A stretch of 64,000 nt of DNA from Komagataeibacter xylinus (GTDB lineage: Bacteria > Pseudomonadota > Alphaproteobacteria > Acetobacterales > Acetobacteraceae), in the NCBI RefSeq assembly GCF_009834365.1, contig NZ_CP041348.1:342001-406000 (forward strand). Reading direction: 5' to 3'. A model generated the notes under the pieces. The model did not search any database, was not told the origin of the DNA, and was given only the letters and a program-made list of their open reading frames with translations. This document shows positions 26,923-34,981 of this stretch, piece after piece. A program made the position numbers and the translations under genes. Within the stretch, counting starts at the first letter, position 1, and every line of letters begins with the position of its first letter.

Positions 26923-29145
26923 ATGATTTCTGCCGTTTTCGGAAAAAGACGTTCTCTGAGCAGAACGCTTACAGCCGGAACGATATGTGCGGCTCTCATC
27001 TCGGGCTATGCCACCATGGCATCCGCAGATGACGGGCAGGGCGCCACGGGGGAAGCAATCATCCATGCGGATGACCATCCCGGCGACTGGATGACCTATG
27101 GCCGCACCTATTCTGAACAGCGCTACAGCCCGCTGGATCAGATTAACCGTTCCAACGTTGGTAACCTGAAGCTGGCCTGGTATCTCGACCTTGATACCAA
27201 CCGTGGCCAGGAAGGCACGCCGCTGGTTGTCAATGGCATCATGTATGCCACCACCAACTGGAGCATGATGAAGGCCGTTGATGGCGCTACCGGCAAGCTG
27301 CTGTGGTCGTATGACCCGCGCGTGCCCGGCAACATCGCCGACAAGGGCTGCTGTGACACGGTCAACCGCGGCGCTGCCTACTGGAATGGCAAGGTCTATT
27401 TCGGCACGTTCGATGGCCGCCTGATCGCGCTTGACGCCAAGACCGGCAAGCTGGTCTGGAGCGTGAACACCATCCCGCCCGAGGCGGAGCTGGGCAAGCA
27501 GCGTTCCTACACGGTTGATGGCGCACCGCGCATCGCCAAGGGCCGCGTGATCATTGGTAACGGTGGTTCCGAGTTCGGCGCGCGTGGCTTCGTCTCCGCG
27601 TTCGATGCCGAGACCGGCAAACTGGACTGGCGCTTCTTCACGGTTCCGAACCCCAAGAACGAGCCGGACCACGCCGCCTCCGACAGCGTGCTGATGAACA
27701 AGGCCTACCAGACCTGGAGCCCGACCGGCGCCTGGACCCGCCAGGGTGGCGGCGGCACGGTGTGGGATTCCATCGTGTATGACCCCGTGTCCGACCTGGT
27801 CTACCTTGGCGTGGGCAACGGTTCGCCGTGGAACTACAAGTACCGCTCGGAAGGCAAGGGCGACAACCTGTTCCTGGGCAGCATCGTCGCGCTGAAGCCG
27901 GAAACCGGCGAATACGTCTGGCATTTCCAGGAAACGCCGATGGACCAGTGGGACTTCACCTCGGTCCAGCAGATCATGACGGTTGACCTGCCGATCAACG
28001 GTGAAACCCGCCACGTCATCGTTCATGCGCCCAAGAACGGTTTCTTCTACATCATCGATGCGAAGACCGGCGAGTTCATCTCGGGCAAGAACTATGTCTA
28101 TGTGAACTGGGCCAGTGGCCTCGACCCCAAGACCGGTCGCCCGATCTACAACCCCGATGCGCTCTACACGCTTACGGGCAAGGACTGGTACGGCATTCCG
28201 GGTGACCTTGGCGGCCATAACTTCGCGGCCATGGCGTACAGCCCCAAGACCGGGCTGGTCTACATCCCCGCGCAGCAGGTTCCGTTCCTGTACACCAACC
28301 AGGTCGGTGGCTTCACGCCGCATCCCGATAGCTGGAACCTTGGCCTGGACATGAACAAGGTCGGCATCCCCGACTCCCCCGAAGCCAAGCAGGCCTTCGT
28401 GAAGGACCTGAAGGGCTGGATCGTGGCCTGGGATCCGAAGACGCAGGCTGAAGCCTGGCGCGTGGACCACAAGGGCCCGTGGAACGGCGGCATTCTGGCA
28501 ACGGGCGGCGACCTGCTGTTCCAGGGCCTGGCGAATGGCGAATTCCATGCCTACGATGCGACGAACGGTTCCGACCTGTTCCACTTCGCGGCGGATAGCG
28601 GCATCATCGCTCCCCCCGTGTCCTACCTTGGCAGCGACAAGAAGCAGTATGTCGCGGTTGAAGTGGGCTGGGGCGGCATCTATCCGTTCTTCCTCGGTGG
28701 CCTTGCCCGCACCAGCGGCTGGACCGTCAACCACTCGCGCATCATTGCCTTCTCGCTCGATGGCAAGTCGGGCCCGCTGCCCAAGCAGAATGACCAGGGC
28801 TTCCTGCCCGTCAAGCCGCCGGCACAGTTCGACAGCAAGCGCACCGATAACGGCTACTTCCAGTTCCAGACCTATTGCGCCGCCTGCCATGGCGACAATG
28901 CCGAAGGTGCTGGTGTGCTGCCTGACCTGCGCTGGTCCGGGTCCATCCGCCACGAGGATGCGTTCTACAATGTTGTCGGTCGCGGCGCCCTTACCGCCTA
29001 CGGTATGGATCGCTTCGACAGCAGCATGAACCCCACCGAGATCGAGGATATCCGCCAGTTCCTGATCAAGCGTGCGAACGAGACCTATCAGAGGGAAGTT
29101 GATGCCCGGAAGAACGCTGCCGGTATTCCCGAGCAGCAGCCATAA
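26923..29145 (+). CDS. adhA: PQQ-dependent alcohol dehydrogenase, large subunit (quinohaemoprotein)
   Basis: Subunit I of the membrane alcohol dehydrogenase that oxidises ethanol in the periplasm and starts acetic acid production. The 740 aa precursor has a signal peptide ending near YATMASADD. The eight-bladed propeller includes the vicinal disulfide GCCDTVN at about residues 143-144, the Ca/PQQ-site segments YLGVGNGSPWN and WDFTSVQQI, and repeated W-motifs. A C-terminal haem c domain carries CAACH at about residues 652-656. The ATG at 26923 is chosen from the GAGGA site and the signal peptide. adhB follows 38 bases later. The small subunit AdhS is not in the window. Confidence 0.98.
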   Translation: MISAVFGKRRSLSRTLTAGTICAALISGYATMASADDGQGATGEAIIHADDHPGDWMTYGRTYSEQRYSPLDQINRSNVGNLKLAWYLDLDTNRGQEGTPLVVNGIMYATTNWSMMKAVDGATGKLLWSYDPRVPGNIADKGCCDTVNRGAAYWNGKVYFGTFDGRLIALDAKTGKLVWSVNTIPPEAELGKQRSYTVDGAPRIAKGRVIIGNGGSEFGARGFVSAFDAETGKLDWRFFTVPNPKNEPDHAASDSVLMNKAYQTWSPTGAWTRQGGGGTVWDSIVYDPVSDLVYLGVGNGSPWNYKYRSEGKGDNLFLGSIVALKPETGEYVWHFQETPMDQWDFTSVQQIMTVDLPINGETRHVIVHAPKNGFFYIIDAKTGEFISGKNYVYVNWASGLDPKTGRPIYNPDALYTLTGKDWYGIPGDLGGHNFAAMAYSPKTGLVYIPAQQVPFLYTNQVGGFTPHPDSWNLGLDMNKVGIPDSPEAKQAFVKDLKGWIVAWDPKTQAEAWRVDHKGPWNGGILATGGDLLFQGLANGEFHAYDATNGSDLFHFAADSGIIAPPVSYLGSDKKQYVAVEVGWGGIYPFFLGGLARTSGWTVNHSRIIAFSLDGKSGPLPKQNDQGFLPVKPPAQFDSKRTDNGYFQFQTYCAACHGDNAEGAGVLPDLRWSGSIRHEDAFYNVVGRGALTAYGMDRFDSSMNPTEIEDIRQFLIKRANETYQREVDARKNAAGIPEQQP

Positions 29146-29183
29146 TCTCCCGGTTTTGACAATTTTTCGCATCAACGCGACGC

Positions 29184-30605
29184 ATGATGGTGAACATAAT
29201 GATCAACAGGCTTAAGGTGACATTCAGCGCGGCAGCGTTTAGTCTGCTGGCAGGGACGGCATTGGCACAGACGCCAGATGCCGACCCCGCGCTGGTCCAG
29301 AAAGGGGCGTATGTCGCGCGACTGGGTGACTGCGTAGCATGTCACACCGCCCTCCATGGGCAGTCGTATGCAGGCGGGCTTGAAATCAAGAGCCCGATCG
29401 GCACGATCTATTCCACAAACATTACACCGGACCCGACCTACGGTATCGGTCGCTACACCTTCGCCGAATTCGACGAAGCGGTGCGCCACGGTATCCGCAA
29501 GGATGGTTCCACGCTGTATCCGGCCATGCCGTATCCTTCTTTCTCGCGCATGACGAAGGAAGACATGCAGGCGCTGTATGCATACTTCATGCATGGGGTG
29601 AAGCCGGTCGCACAGCCTGACAAGCAGCCGGACATTTCCTGGCCGATGTCAATGCGCTGGCCGCTGGGCATCTGGCGCATGATGTTCTCGCCCTCGCCCA
29701 AGGAATTCACCCCTGCCCCCGGCACCGATGCCGATGTGGCCCGTGGTGACTACCTGGTGACGGGTCCGGGCCATTGCGGCGCGTGCCATACGCCGCGCGG
29801 CTTCGCCATGCAGGAAAAGGCGCTCGATGCTTCAGGTGGGCCTGACTTCCTGTCCGGTGGCGCGCCGATCGACAACTGGGTTGCCCCCAGCCTGCGTAAC
29901 GACCCGGTCGTGGGTCTGGGCCGCTGGTCGGAAGATGACATCTACACCTTCCTCAAGTCCGGCCGTATCGACCACTCCGCCGTGTTTGGTGGCATGGGCG
30001 ATGTGGTGGCATGGAGCACCCAGTACTTCACTGATGACGATCTGCACGCCATCGCGAAGTATCTGAAGAGCCTGCCGCCGGTACCGCCCTCACAGGGCAA
30101 CTACACATACGATCCGTCCACCGCGACGGCCCTGAACGCTGGCAATACCGCCAGCATGCCGGGTGCTGATACGTATGTGAAGGAATGCGCAATCTGTCAC
30201 CGTAACGACGGTGGTGGCGTGGCCCGCATGTTCCCGCCGCTGGCTGGCAACCCGGTTGTCGTGACCGAGAACCCGACCTCGCTGGTGAACGTGATCGCTC
30301 ATGGTGGCGTGCTGCCGCCGAGCAACTGGGCACCTTCCGCGGTGGCCATGCCGGGTTACAGCAACTCGCTGTCTGCCCAGCAGATCGCCGATGTGGTCAA
30401 CTTCATCCGCACCAGCTGGGGCAACAAGGCGCCGGGCACCGTTACGGCAGCTGACGTGACCAAGCTGCGTGACACCGGGGCTCCGGTTTCCAGCTCCGGC
30501 TGGAACAGCATGAGCAGCGGCTGGTCGGTGTTCCTGCCGCAGCCTTACGGCTCGGGCTGGACGTTTGCACCGCAGACGCACACCGGTCAGGATGCCGCGC
30601 AGTAA
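29184..30605 (+). CDS. adhB: Alcohol dehydrogenase cytochrome c subunit (triheme)
   Basis: Subunit II, the membrane-bound cytochrome that passes electrons from AdhA to ubiquinone. The 473 aa precursor has a signal peptide ending TALAQTPDA. Three haem sites are visible: CVACH near residue 50, CGACH near 198 and CAICH near 335. Met ligands are in the AMPYPSF- and MFPPLAG-type segments. The C terminus (SSGWSVFLPQPYGSGWTF) is the likely membrane-contact helix. Starts at 29184, 29187 and 29199 are all in frame; none has a strong ribosome site, so the first is used. A terminator follows. Confidence 0.97.
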   Translation: MMVNIMINRLKVTFSAAAFSLLAGTALAQTPDADPALVQKGAYVARLGDCVACHTALHGQSYAGGLEIKSPIGTIYSTNITPDPTYGIGRYTFAEFDEAVRHGIRKDGSTLYPAMPYPSFSRMTKEDMQALYAYFMHGVKPVAQPDKQPDISWPMSMRWPLGIWRMMFSPSPKEFTPAPGTDADVARGDYLVTGPGHCGACHTPRGFAMQEKALDASGGPDFLSGGAPIDNWVAPSLRNDPVVGLGRWSEDDIYTFLKSGRIDHSAVFGGMGDVVAWSTQYFTDDDLHAIAKYLKSLPPVPPSQGNYTYDPSTATALNAGNTASMPGADTYVKECAICHRNDGGGVARMFPPLAGNPVVVTENPTSLVNVIAHGGVLPPSNWAPSAVAMPGYSNSLSAQQIADVVNFIRTSWGNKAPGTVTAADVTKLRDTGAPVSSSGWNSMSSGWSVFLPQPYGSGWTFAPQTHTGQDAAQ

Positions 30606-30663
30606 TACGCGGCAGGGGGTAACCTTTCCTATCGGGTTCCCCTCACCCTGATACGCATTACGG

Positions 30664-30700
30664 AAAACCGCCATGGGCTTATGTCCATGGCGGTTTTCTT
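30664..30700 (+). terminator. Terminator of the adhAB operon
   Basis: A 13-bp perfect stem (AAAACCGCCATGG / CCATGGCGGTTTT) with an 8-base loop, ending in TTTTCTT, starts about 60 bases past the adhB stop. Confidence 0.9.
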
Positions 30701-30751
30701 ATGTACGGCGATCCCGCACACTGCTGTCTTTCACCTTGAGGGAGAGTTCGT

Positions 30752-31456
30752 ATGCAGCGCATCGTTGTCCTGACCGGGGCGGGCATCAGCCAGGAATCGG
30801 GTCTCCAGACCTTTCGCGGGCCGGATGGATTGTGGAACCATGAACGGATCGAGGATATCTGCACGCCGCAGGGCTTTGCGCGCGATCCGCTGCGGGTGGA
30901 CCGGTTCTATAACGGCCTGCGTGCCCAGCTCCCCACCGTGCACCCCAATGAAGCGCACAGGGCGCTTGCCGCACTCGAGCAGGCCGGGCGCGCGGGCGAC
31001 TGGCCGGGGCATCTCACCATCATCACGCAGAATATCGACGATCTGCATGAACGCGCAGGCAGCCGGAACGTCATTCACATGCATGGCGAACTGCTGCGCC
31101 TGCGCTGCACCCACTGCCACGCCACCCCTGTATGGAAAACCGACTGCTACCCCGATACACCCTGCCCCGATTGCGGAGCGGCAGCACTTCGGCCCGATAT
31201 CGTCTGGTTTGGGGAAATGCCCTACCATATGGAGGCCATAGCCCGGCAGCTTGAGACCTGTGACCTGTTCGTAGCCATTGGCACCTCCGGCGTGGTCTAC
31301 CCGGCGGCAGGATTTGTAGACAGCGTGGCCGACCATGCCGATACGATGCTGTTCAACCTTGAGGCCCCATCAGGCCGCAGCGCCTTTGACCAGACCATTC
31401 TCGGGCCTGCCACCCGCACGGTTCCGGCATGGACACGCGACCTGCTGAAAGCGTAA
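30752..31456 (+). CDS. cobB: NAD-dependent protein deacylase (CobB sirtuin)
   Basis: Removes acyl groups from lysines using NAD, releasing nicotinamide and O-acyl-ADP-ribose; in E. coli it activates acetyl-CoA synthetase. The 234 aa product has the NAD loop LTGAGISQESGLQTFR and the TQNIDDLHERAG block. The catalytic His is in VIHMHGEL. Zinc Cys pairs are CTHC and CPDC, and VWFGEMPY and AIGTSGVVYPAAGF are also present. Where E. coli CobB has FYNARRRQL, this one has FYNGLRAQL, so the Arg of the YxxR acyl-specificity motif is Leu with Arg one place later. The UDG-family gene follows after 10 bases. Confidence 0.94.
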   Translation: MQRIVVLTGAGISQESGLQTFRGPDGLWNHERIEDICTPQGFARDPLRVDRFYNGLRAQLPTVHPNEAHRALAALEQAGRAGDWPGHLTIITQNIDDLHERAGSRNVIHMHGELLRLRCTHCHATPVWKTDCYPDTPCPDCGAAALRPDIVWFGEMPYHMEAIARQLETCDLFVAIGTSGVVYPAAGFVDSVADHADTMLFNLEAPSGRSAFDQTILGPATRTVPAWTRDLLKA

Positions 31457-31466
31457 AGGCAGCCCC

Positions 31467-32078
31467 ATGGCCGAAACCCTTGAAGACCTGCTGCGCGCCA
31501 TCCGTGCCTGCCAGGCCTGCGCCGCCCACCTGCCGCTTGGCCCCCGCCCGGTGCTGCATGTATCGCGCACGGCGCGGCTGCTCATTGCCAGCCAGGCGCC
31601 AGGCACGCGCGTGCATGAAACCGGACAGTCCTTCAATGATGCCTCGGGCGATCGGCTGCGGGGCTGGATGGGGGTGGACCGCGCCACGTTCTATGATTCC
31701 AGCCGCATTGCGCTGGTGCCCATGGGCCTGTGCTATCCCGGCCGCCTGCCCACAGGTGGTGACTGCCCGCCCCGGCCGGAATGCGCGCCCTTATGGCGCG
31801 AGCGCATCATGGCGCAGATGCCCGATCTTGAACTGACGCTGGTAGTGGGCAGCTACGCCCAACTCCACATTCTGGGCAAGGGAAAGGTGAGTGAGCGCTG
31901 CCTCGACTTCCGCCGCTACCTGCCGCGCTACTTTCCCCTGCCCCACCCCTCATGGCGCACGGGGGCATGGGAGCGGCGGACGCCGCAATTCGGCACGGAT
32001 GTGCTGCCTGCGCTACGCGCCTGCGTGCGCGCTGTGCTCGATGGACGGCCCGTGCCTGAAATTGCCCCGCTGGCGTGA
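31467..32078 (+). CDS. Uracil-DNA glycosylase family protein
   Basis: A 203 aa protein of the UDG superfamily, resembling the UDG-like branch often annotated simply as family protein. The motif 1 region reads LIASQAPGTRVHETGQSFND and the motif 2 region reads LPHPSWR. The N-terminal RACQACAAHLPLGPRPV has only two of the Cys that family 4 iron-sulfur UDGs use. GDCPPRPEC adds two more at a different spacing, so a cluster is uncertain. Whether it removes uracil is not established by sequence. It is coupled to cobB (10-base gap). Confidence 0.8.
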   Translation: MAETLEDLLRAIRACQACAAHLPLGPRPVLHVSRTARLLIASQAPGTRVHETGQSFNDASGDRLRGWMGVDRATFYDSSRIALVPMGLCYPGRLPTGGDCPPRPECAPLWRERIMAQMPDLELTLVVGSYAQLHILGKGKVSERCLDFRRYLPRYFPLPHPSWRTGAWERRTPQFGTDVLPALRACVRAVLDGRPVPEIAPLA

Positions 32079-32105
32079 AGGGAAAAACTTTTGACGGATG
32101 GCCTG

Positions 32106-32834
32106 TCAGCCTGCCATCGTGATGACGGCATGCGCGGTTGACAGCACAACCCCCTGCACGCCCGTAATCAGGATCTGCACGCCAATCGAGAGCAGGATCA
32201 GCGCGGCAAGCCGCGAGACGATGCGCGTGCCGGTCGTGCCCAGCAGGTACAGCAACTGCTCGGCATAGGCATAGGCCGCCCAGACAATTCCCGCCACCAG
32301 CACCGCCGCAATCGACAGCACGCCGTAGAATACGATGTGATTGCCCGCAGGCGGCCCCTCCGAGCCAAGGGCAATGGCGACCGCAATCGTGCCGGGGCCC
32401 ACGGTAAAGGGCATGGTCAGCGGAAAGAACGCCTGCCCCATCAGGTTGGCTGCCTGCGTGCTGCCGCTGGCCTGGGCCTGCTTGCGGGCTTCCTCCGTCT
32501 CGGGGGCCTGGAGCAGCGACCACGCCCGCACGGCCACCACCAGCCCGCCCGCAATGCGCAGCGCATCAATGGTGATGCCAAAGAAAGACAGCACCAGCCC
32601 CCCGATCCAGATCGAGGCCAGCATCAGCATGGCGGAATAGAACGCCACCTGCCCTGCAAGCGCCACGCAGGTGCGCCGGTCATGCCCCGCCGTAACCTGC
32701 GCAAAGATCAGCGCCGCCCCCAGCGGATTGACAATGGAGAACAGCGCCGGAAACGCCATGAGGAACGCGCCCGACAGGCTGGGCAGGCCCACTACGGTAG
32801 AAAAATGCGTGAGCAGTCCCGCATGGGCGGTCAT
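32106..32834 (-). CDS. MarC family integral membrane protein
   Basis: A 242 aa protein with about six membrane helices. FLMAFPALFSIVNPLGAALIF at the N terminus and GQAFFPLTMPFTVGPGTIAVA in the middle are the MarC family signatures. Once thought to affect multiple drug resistance, the family has no proven substrate. A Gln/Ala/Ser-rich loop (RKQAQASGSTQAANLMG) separates the two halves. Its ATG is 34 bases after the MprF-like gene stops, so it is probably the last gene of the lysK-mprF-like-marC operon. It is convergent with the UDG-family gene. Confidence 0.88.
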   Translation of the reverse strand: MTAHAGLLTHFSTVVGLPSLSGAFLMAFPALFSIVNPLGAALIFAQVTAGHDRRTCVALAGQVAFYSAMLMLASIWIGGLVLSFFGITIDALRIAGGLVVAVRAWSLLQAPETEEARKQAQASGSTQAANLMGQAFFPLTMPFTVGPGTIAVAIALGSEGPPAGNHIVFYGVLSIAAVLVAGIVWAAYAYAEQLLYLLGTTGTRIVSRLAALILLSIGVQILITGVQGVVLSTAHAVITMAG

Positions 32835-32868
32835 GGGCAGCTTCCTTTACGCCACGTGGCACATCCCC

Positions 32869-34971
32869 TCAGCATCCGCTCTGCCCCAACGGCGCGAAGG
32901 CCTTTTCCATGAGCGAGCGGATCGTGTTCAGGTCATCGGCACCCGCACACAGGAAACACGGATGCAGGGGCGCGCCTTCTTCCGTCAGGGGCCACGGCGT
33001 CAGGCCCAGTTCATTATAGACCGCAAGCAGGCTCGTGCCGACATGCCAGAAGGCAGGCTGGCAACCTTCCTGCACCGCAAGGTCGCGCAGCCACCATATG
33101 GCCGATGTGCAGTCATCCGCATGGCCCGCCGGGTCACCCAGCCCGACCAGATACGGCCCCAGCCGCACGAAGGGCAGCAGCGCCTGACGCCGCGCGCCCG
33201 GTATCAGGCCCGAAGGCGCGGGGGTAACCTGCCCCACCCCGTCAAGCGCATGGTCAAGGGCGCGGTAACGGGCCTGGCCCTGCTTGTTCCACGGCAGCAC
33301 ATGAATGCGCCCCGGCCGCACCAGCCGCACGATCATGACCAGCCCCAGCATGACCGCGAGCCCCAGTGTCCATTGCGCAATGCCCGGACGGGTGGCGAAG
33401 AGCATGATCTCCCACCAGCTTCCCCCCGCCGAATCATGCGGCCCCGCCAGCACCAGCACCACGACCGAACTGATCAGCAGCACAAGGGAGAGAATGGTCT
33501 GCGAGGAAAGCGGCTCGCTCATGATCCGCGCATGGCGGTAATAGGAGCCACGGAAAGGGGCGATCAGCAGGCACACCAGCATGAGCAGGCCCGGCACCGC
33601 CATGGGCGAGTCGCGCAGCAGCGTCAGCGCGCATGCCACGGACAGCAGCCCGATCGTGGCCTTCCACGCCAGCGTCACGCGCTGCGAAAGCCCAATGCCC
33701 AGCCCGATCAGCGCAACACCGATCAGCGAGAGCAGATAGTCCCCCACCATGGCGAAGAGCGGCTGCAGGCGGCCCGCGTTCAACCAGCTTTCGGGGTCGA
33801 GCAGGGTCAGCGCCAGCAGCAGCCCGCCACACAGCGAGACCGCGCCGGTTGCCACCGCCACCGAGAAATCGGCCTCGCTTTCACGGATCACCTGGCTTGG
33901 CCTGCCGGGCCGCGGCCCGCGCAGGGGGCTACCGGCACTCCCCTTGCGCGAAAGGGCAGCATCACCGCGCAGGAACAGTTCGTGCGCCGCGAACATGATG
34001 CCCGCCACGAACAGCGGCACGATGTAATAGAACAGACGGAAGATCAGGATGGCGGTCACAACCCGCGTGGCAGGCACGTAGGCGCCAAGGGCCAGCATCA
34101 TCGTGCCGTCAAATACGCCCAAGCCCCCCGGCACGCTGGCCACCAGCCCTGCGGTGTAGGAGGCGATGTAGATAGCCAGGAACGTGCCGTAATCCAGACC
34201 CGGCGCCGCAGGCACGAAGGTGTAGGCGATGGCCGCCGTCGCCGCGACCTCAAGTGCCGCGACAAGGGTCTGCATTACCGCCATGCCGGCGGATGGAAAG
34301 GTGACCTGCCAGCGCCAGACCCTGATCTCGTTCACGTAGCGCCCGGCAATGACATAGCCGATCACCCCCGCCCACAACACGCAGCCCGCCAGCCGCATCA
34401 TGGGCGAGGGCAGCGCATGGCCGATGAAGGGCACCGTGCCCGGCTCCAGCACCAGCACGCTGCCGATCAGCACCGCAGCCCCCAAAAGATAGGTGGCGGA
34501 ACAGAACGCAATGATCTGGGCGACCTCAAAAGGCTTCAGCCCCCAGTTGCCATACAGCCGAAAGCGTACCGCCGCACCCGAAATGGCGGAAAACCCCAGA
34601 TTATGCGACAGCACATACGAGCAGAACGCCGCAAACGCCGTGCGCCGGAAGGCTAGCTTGCAGCCCACCTGCCGCACGGCAAGCCAGTCATAAAAGGACA
34701 GTACCAGATAGGACAGCAGCGTAAACCCTGCCCCGGCCCACAGCGTGGTGGCGGGAATGGTGAGCAGCGCGTGACTGATGTCCTGCCAGTGCAGGGTGCG
34801 CACCTCGCGCTGCACCACGACCACCGCACCCACCAGCAAAAACAGCCCCAGCACATGCGGCAGGTGACGTAGCAGCGCGTTGCGCCGGCGCGCGGGAGTC
34901 AGGCCCGCCCCGGTGGGCCCATCACCTTGGGGCGGGGCAGGCGTTGCGTCTTTGGTCGGACGTTCAGCCAT
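32869..34971 (-). CDS. MprF-like protein with an incomplete lysyltransferase domain
   Basis: A 700 aa membrane protein. Residues ~30-560 match the MprF/LPG-flippase membrane domain (about 14 helices; SHNLGFSAISGAAVRFRLYG and GLVASVPGGLGVFDG are typical). The remaining ~140 residues match only the first GNAT-like half of the DUF2156 transferase: LVGLGDPAGHADD, then LAVYNELGLTPWPLTEEG. The sequence ends where the second, tRNA- and lipid-binding half should begin; full MprF is roughly 840-880 aa. No frameshifted remainder fits, since marC starts 34 bases later. It is directly downstream of lysK (10-base gap). It may flip lipids without making lysyl-PG. Confidence 0.88.
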   Translation of the reverse strand: MAERPTKDATPAPPQGDGPTGAGLTPARRRNALLRHLPHVLGLFLLVGAVVVVQREVRTLHWQDISHALLTIPATTLWAGAGFTLLSYLVLSFYDWLAVRQVGCKLAFRRTAFAAFCSYVLSHNLGFSAISGAAVRFRLYGNWGLKPFEVAQIIAFCSATYLLGAAVLIGSVLVLEPGTVPFIGHALPSPMMRLAGCVLWAGVIGYVIAGRYVNEIRVWRWQVTFPSAGMAVMQTLVAALEVAATAAIAYTFVPAAPGLDYGTFLAIYIASYTAGLVASVPGGLGVFDGTMMLALGAYVPATRVVTAILIFRLFYYIVPLFVAGIMFAAHELFLRGDAALSRKGSAGSPLRGPRPGRPSQVIRESEADFSVAVATGAVSLCGGLLLALTLLDPESWLNAGRLQPLFAMVGDYLLSLIGVALIGLGIGLSQRVTLAWKATIGLLSVACALTLLRDSPMAVPGLLMLVCLLIAPFRGSYYRHARIMSEPLSSQTILSLVLLISSVVVLVLAGPHDSAGGSWWEIMLFATRPGIAQWTLGLAVMLGLVMIVRLVRPGRIHVLPWNKQGQARYRALDHALDGVGQVTPAPSGLIPGARRQALLPFVRLGPYLVGLGDPAGHADDCTSAIWWLRDLAVQEGCQPAFWHVGTSLLAVYNELGLTPWPLTEEGAPLHPCFLCAGADDLNTIRSLMEKAFAPLGQSGC

Positions 34972-34981
34972 GGGCAGGCCC

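Noticed and set aside
26917..29175. A 752-codon open frame antisense to adhA
   Set aside because: It mirrors the high-GC codon pattern of adhA; it has no ribosome site and no recognisable domain, while adhA is unmistakable.
32671..34656. A 661-codon open frame antisense to the MprF-like gene
   Set aside because: The sense strand encodes a clear membrane protein family; the antisense frame has no domain and extreme Arg/Gln/His content.
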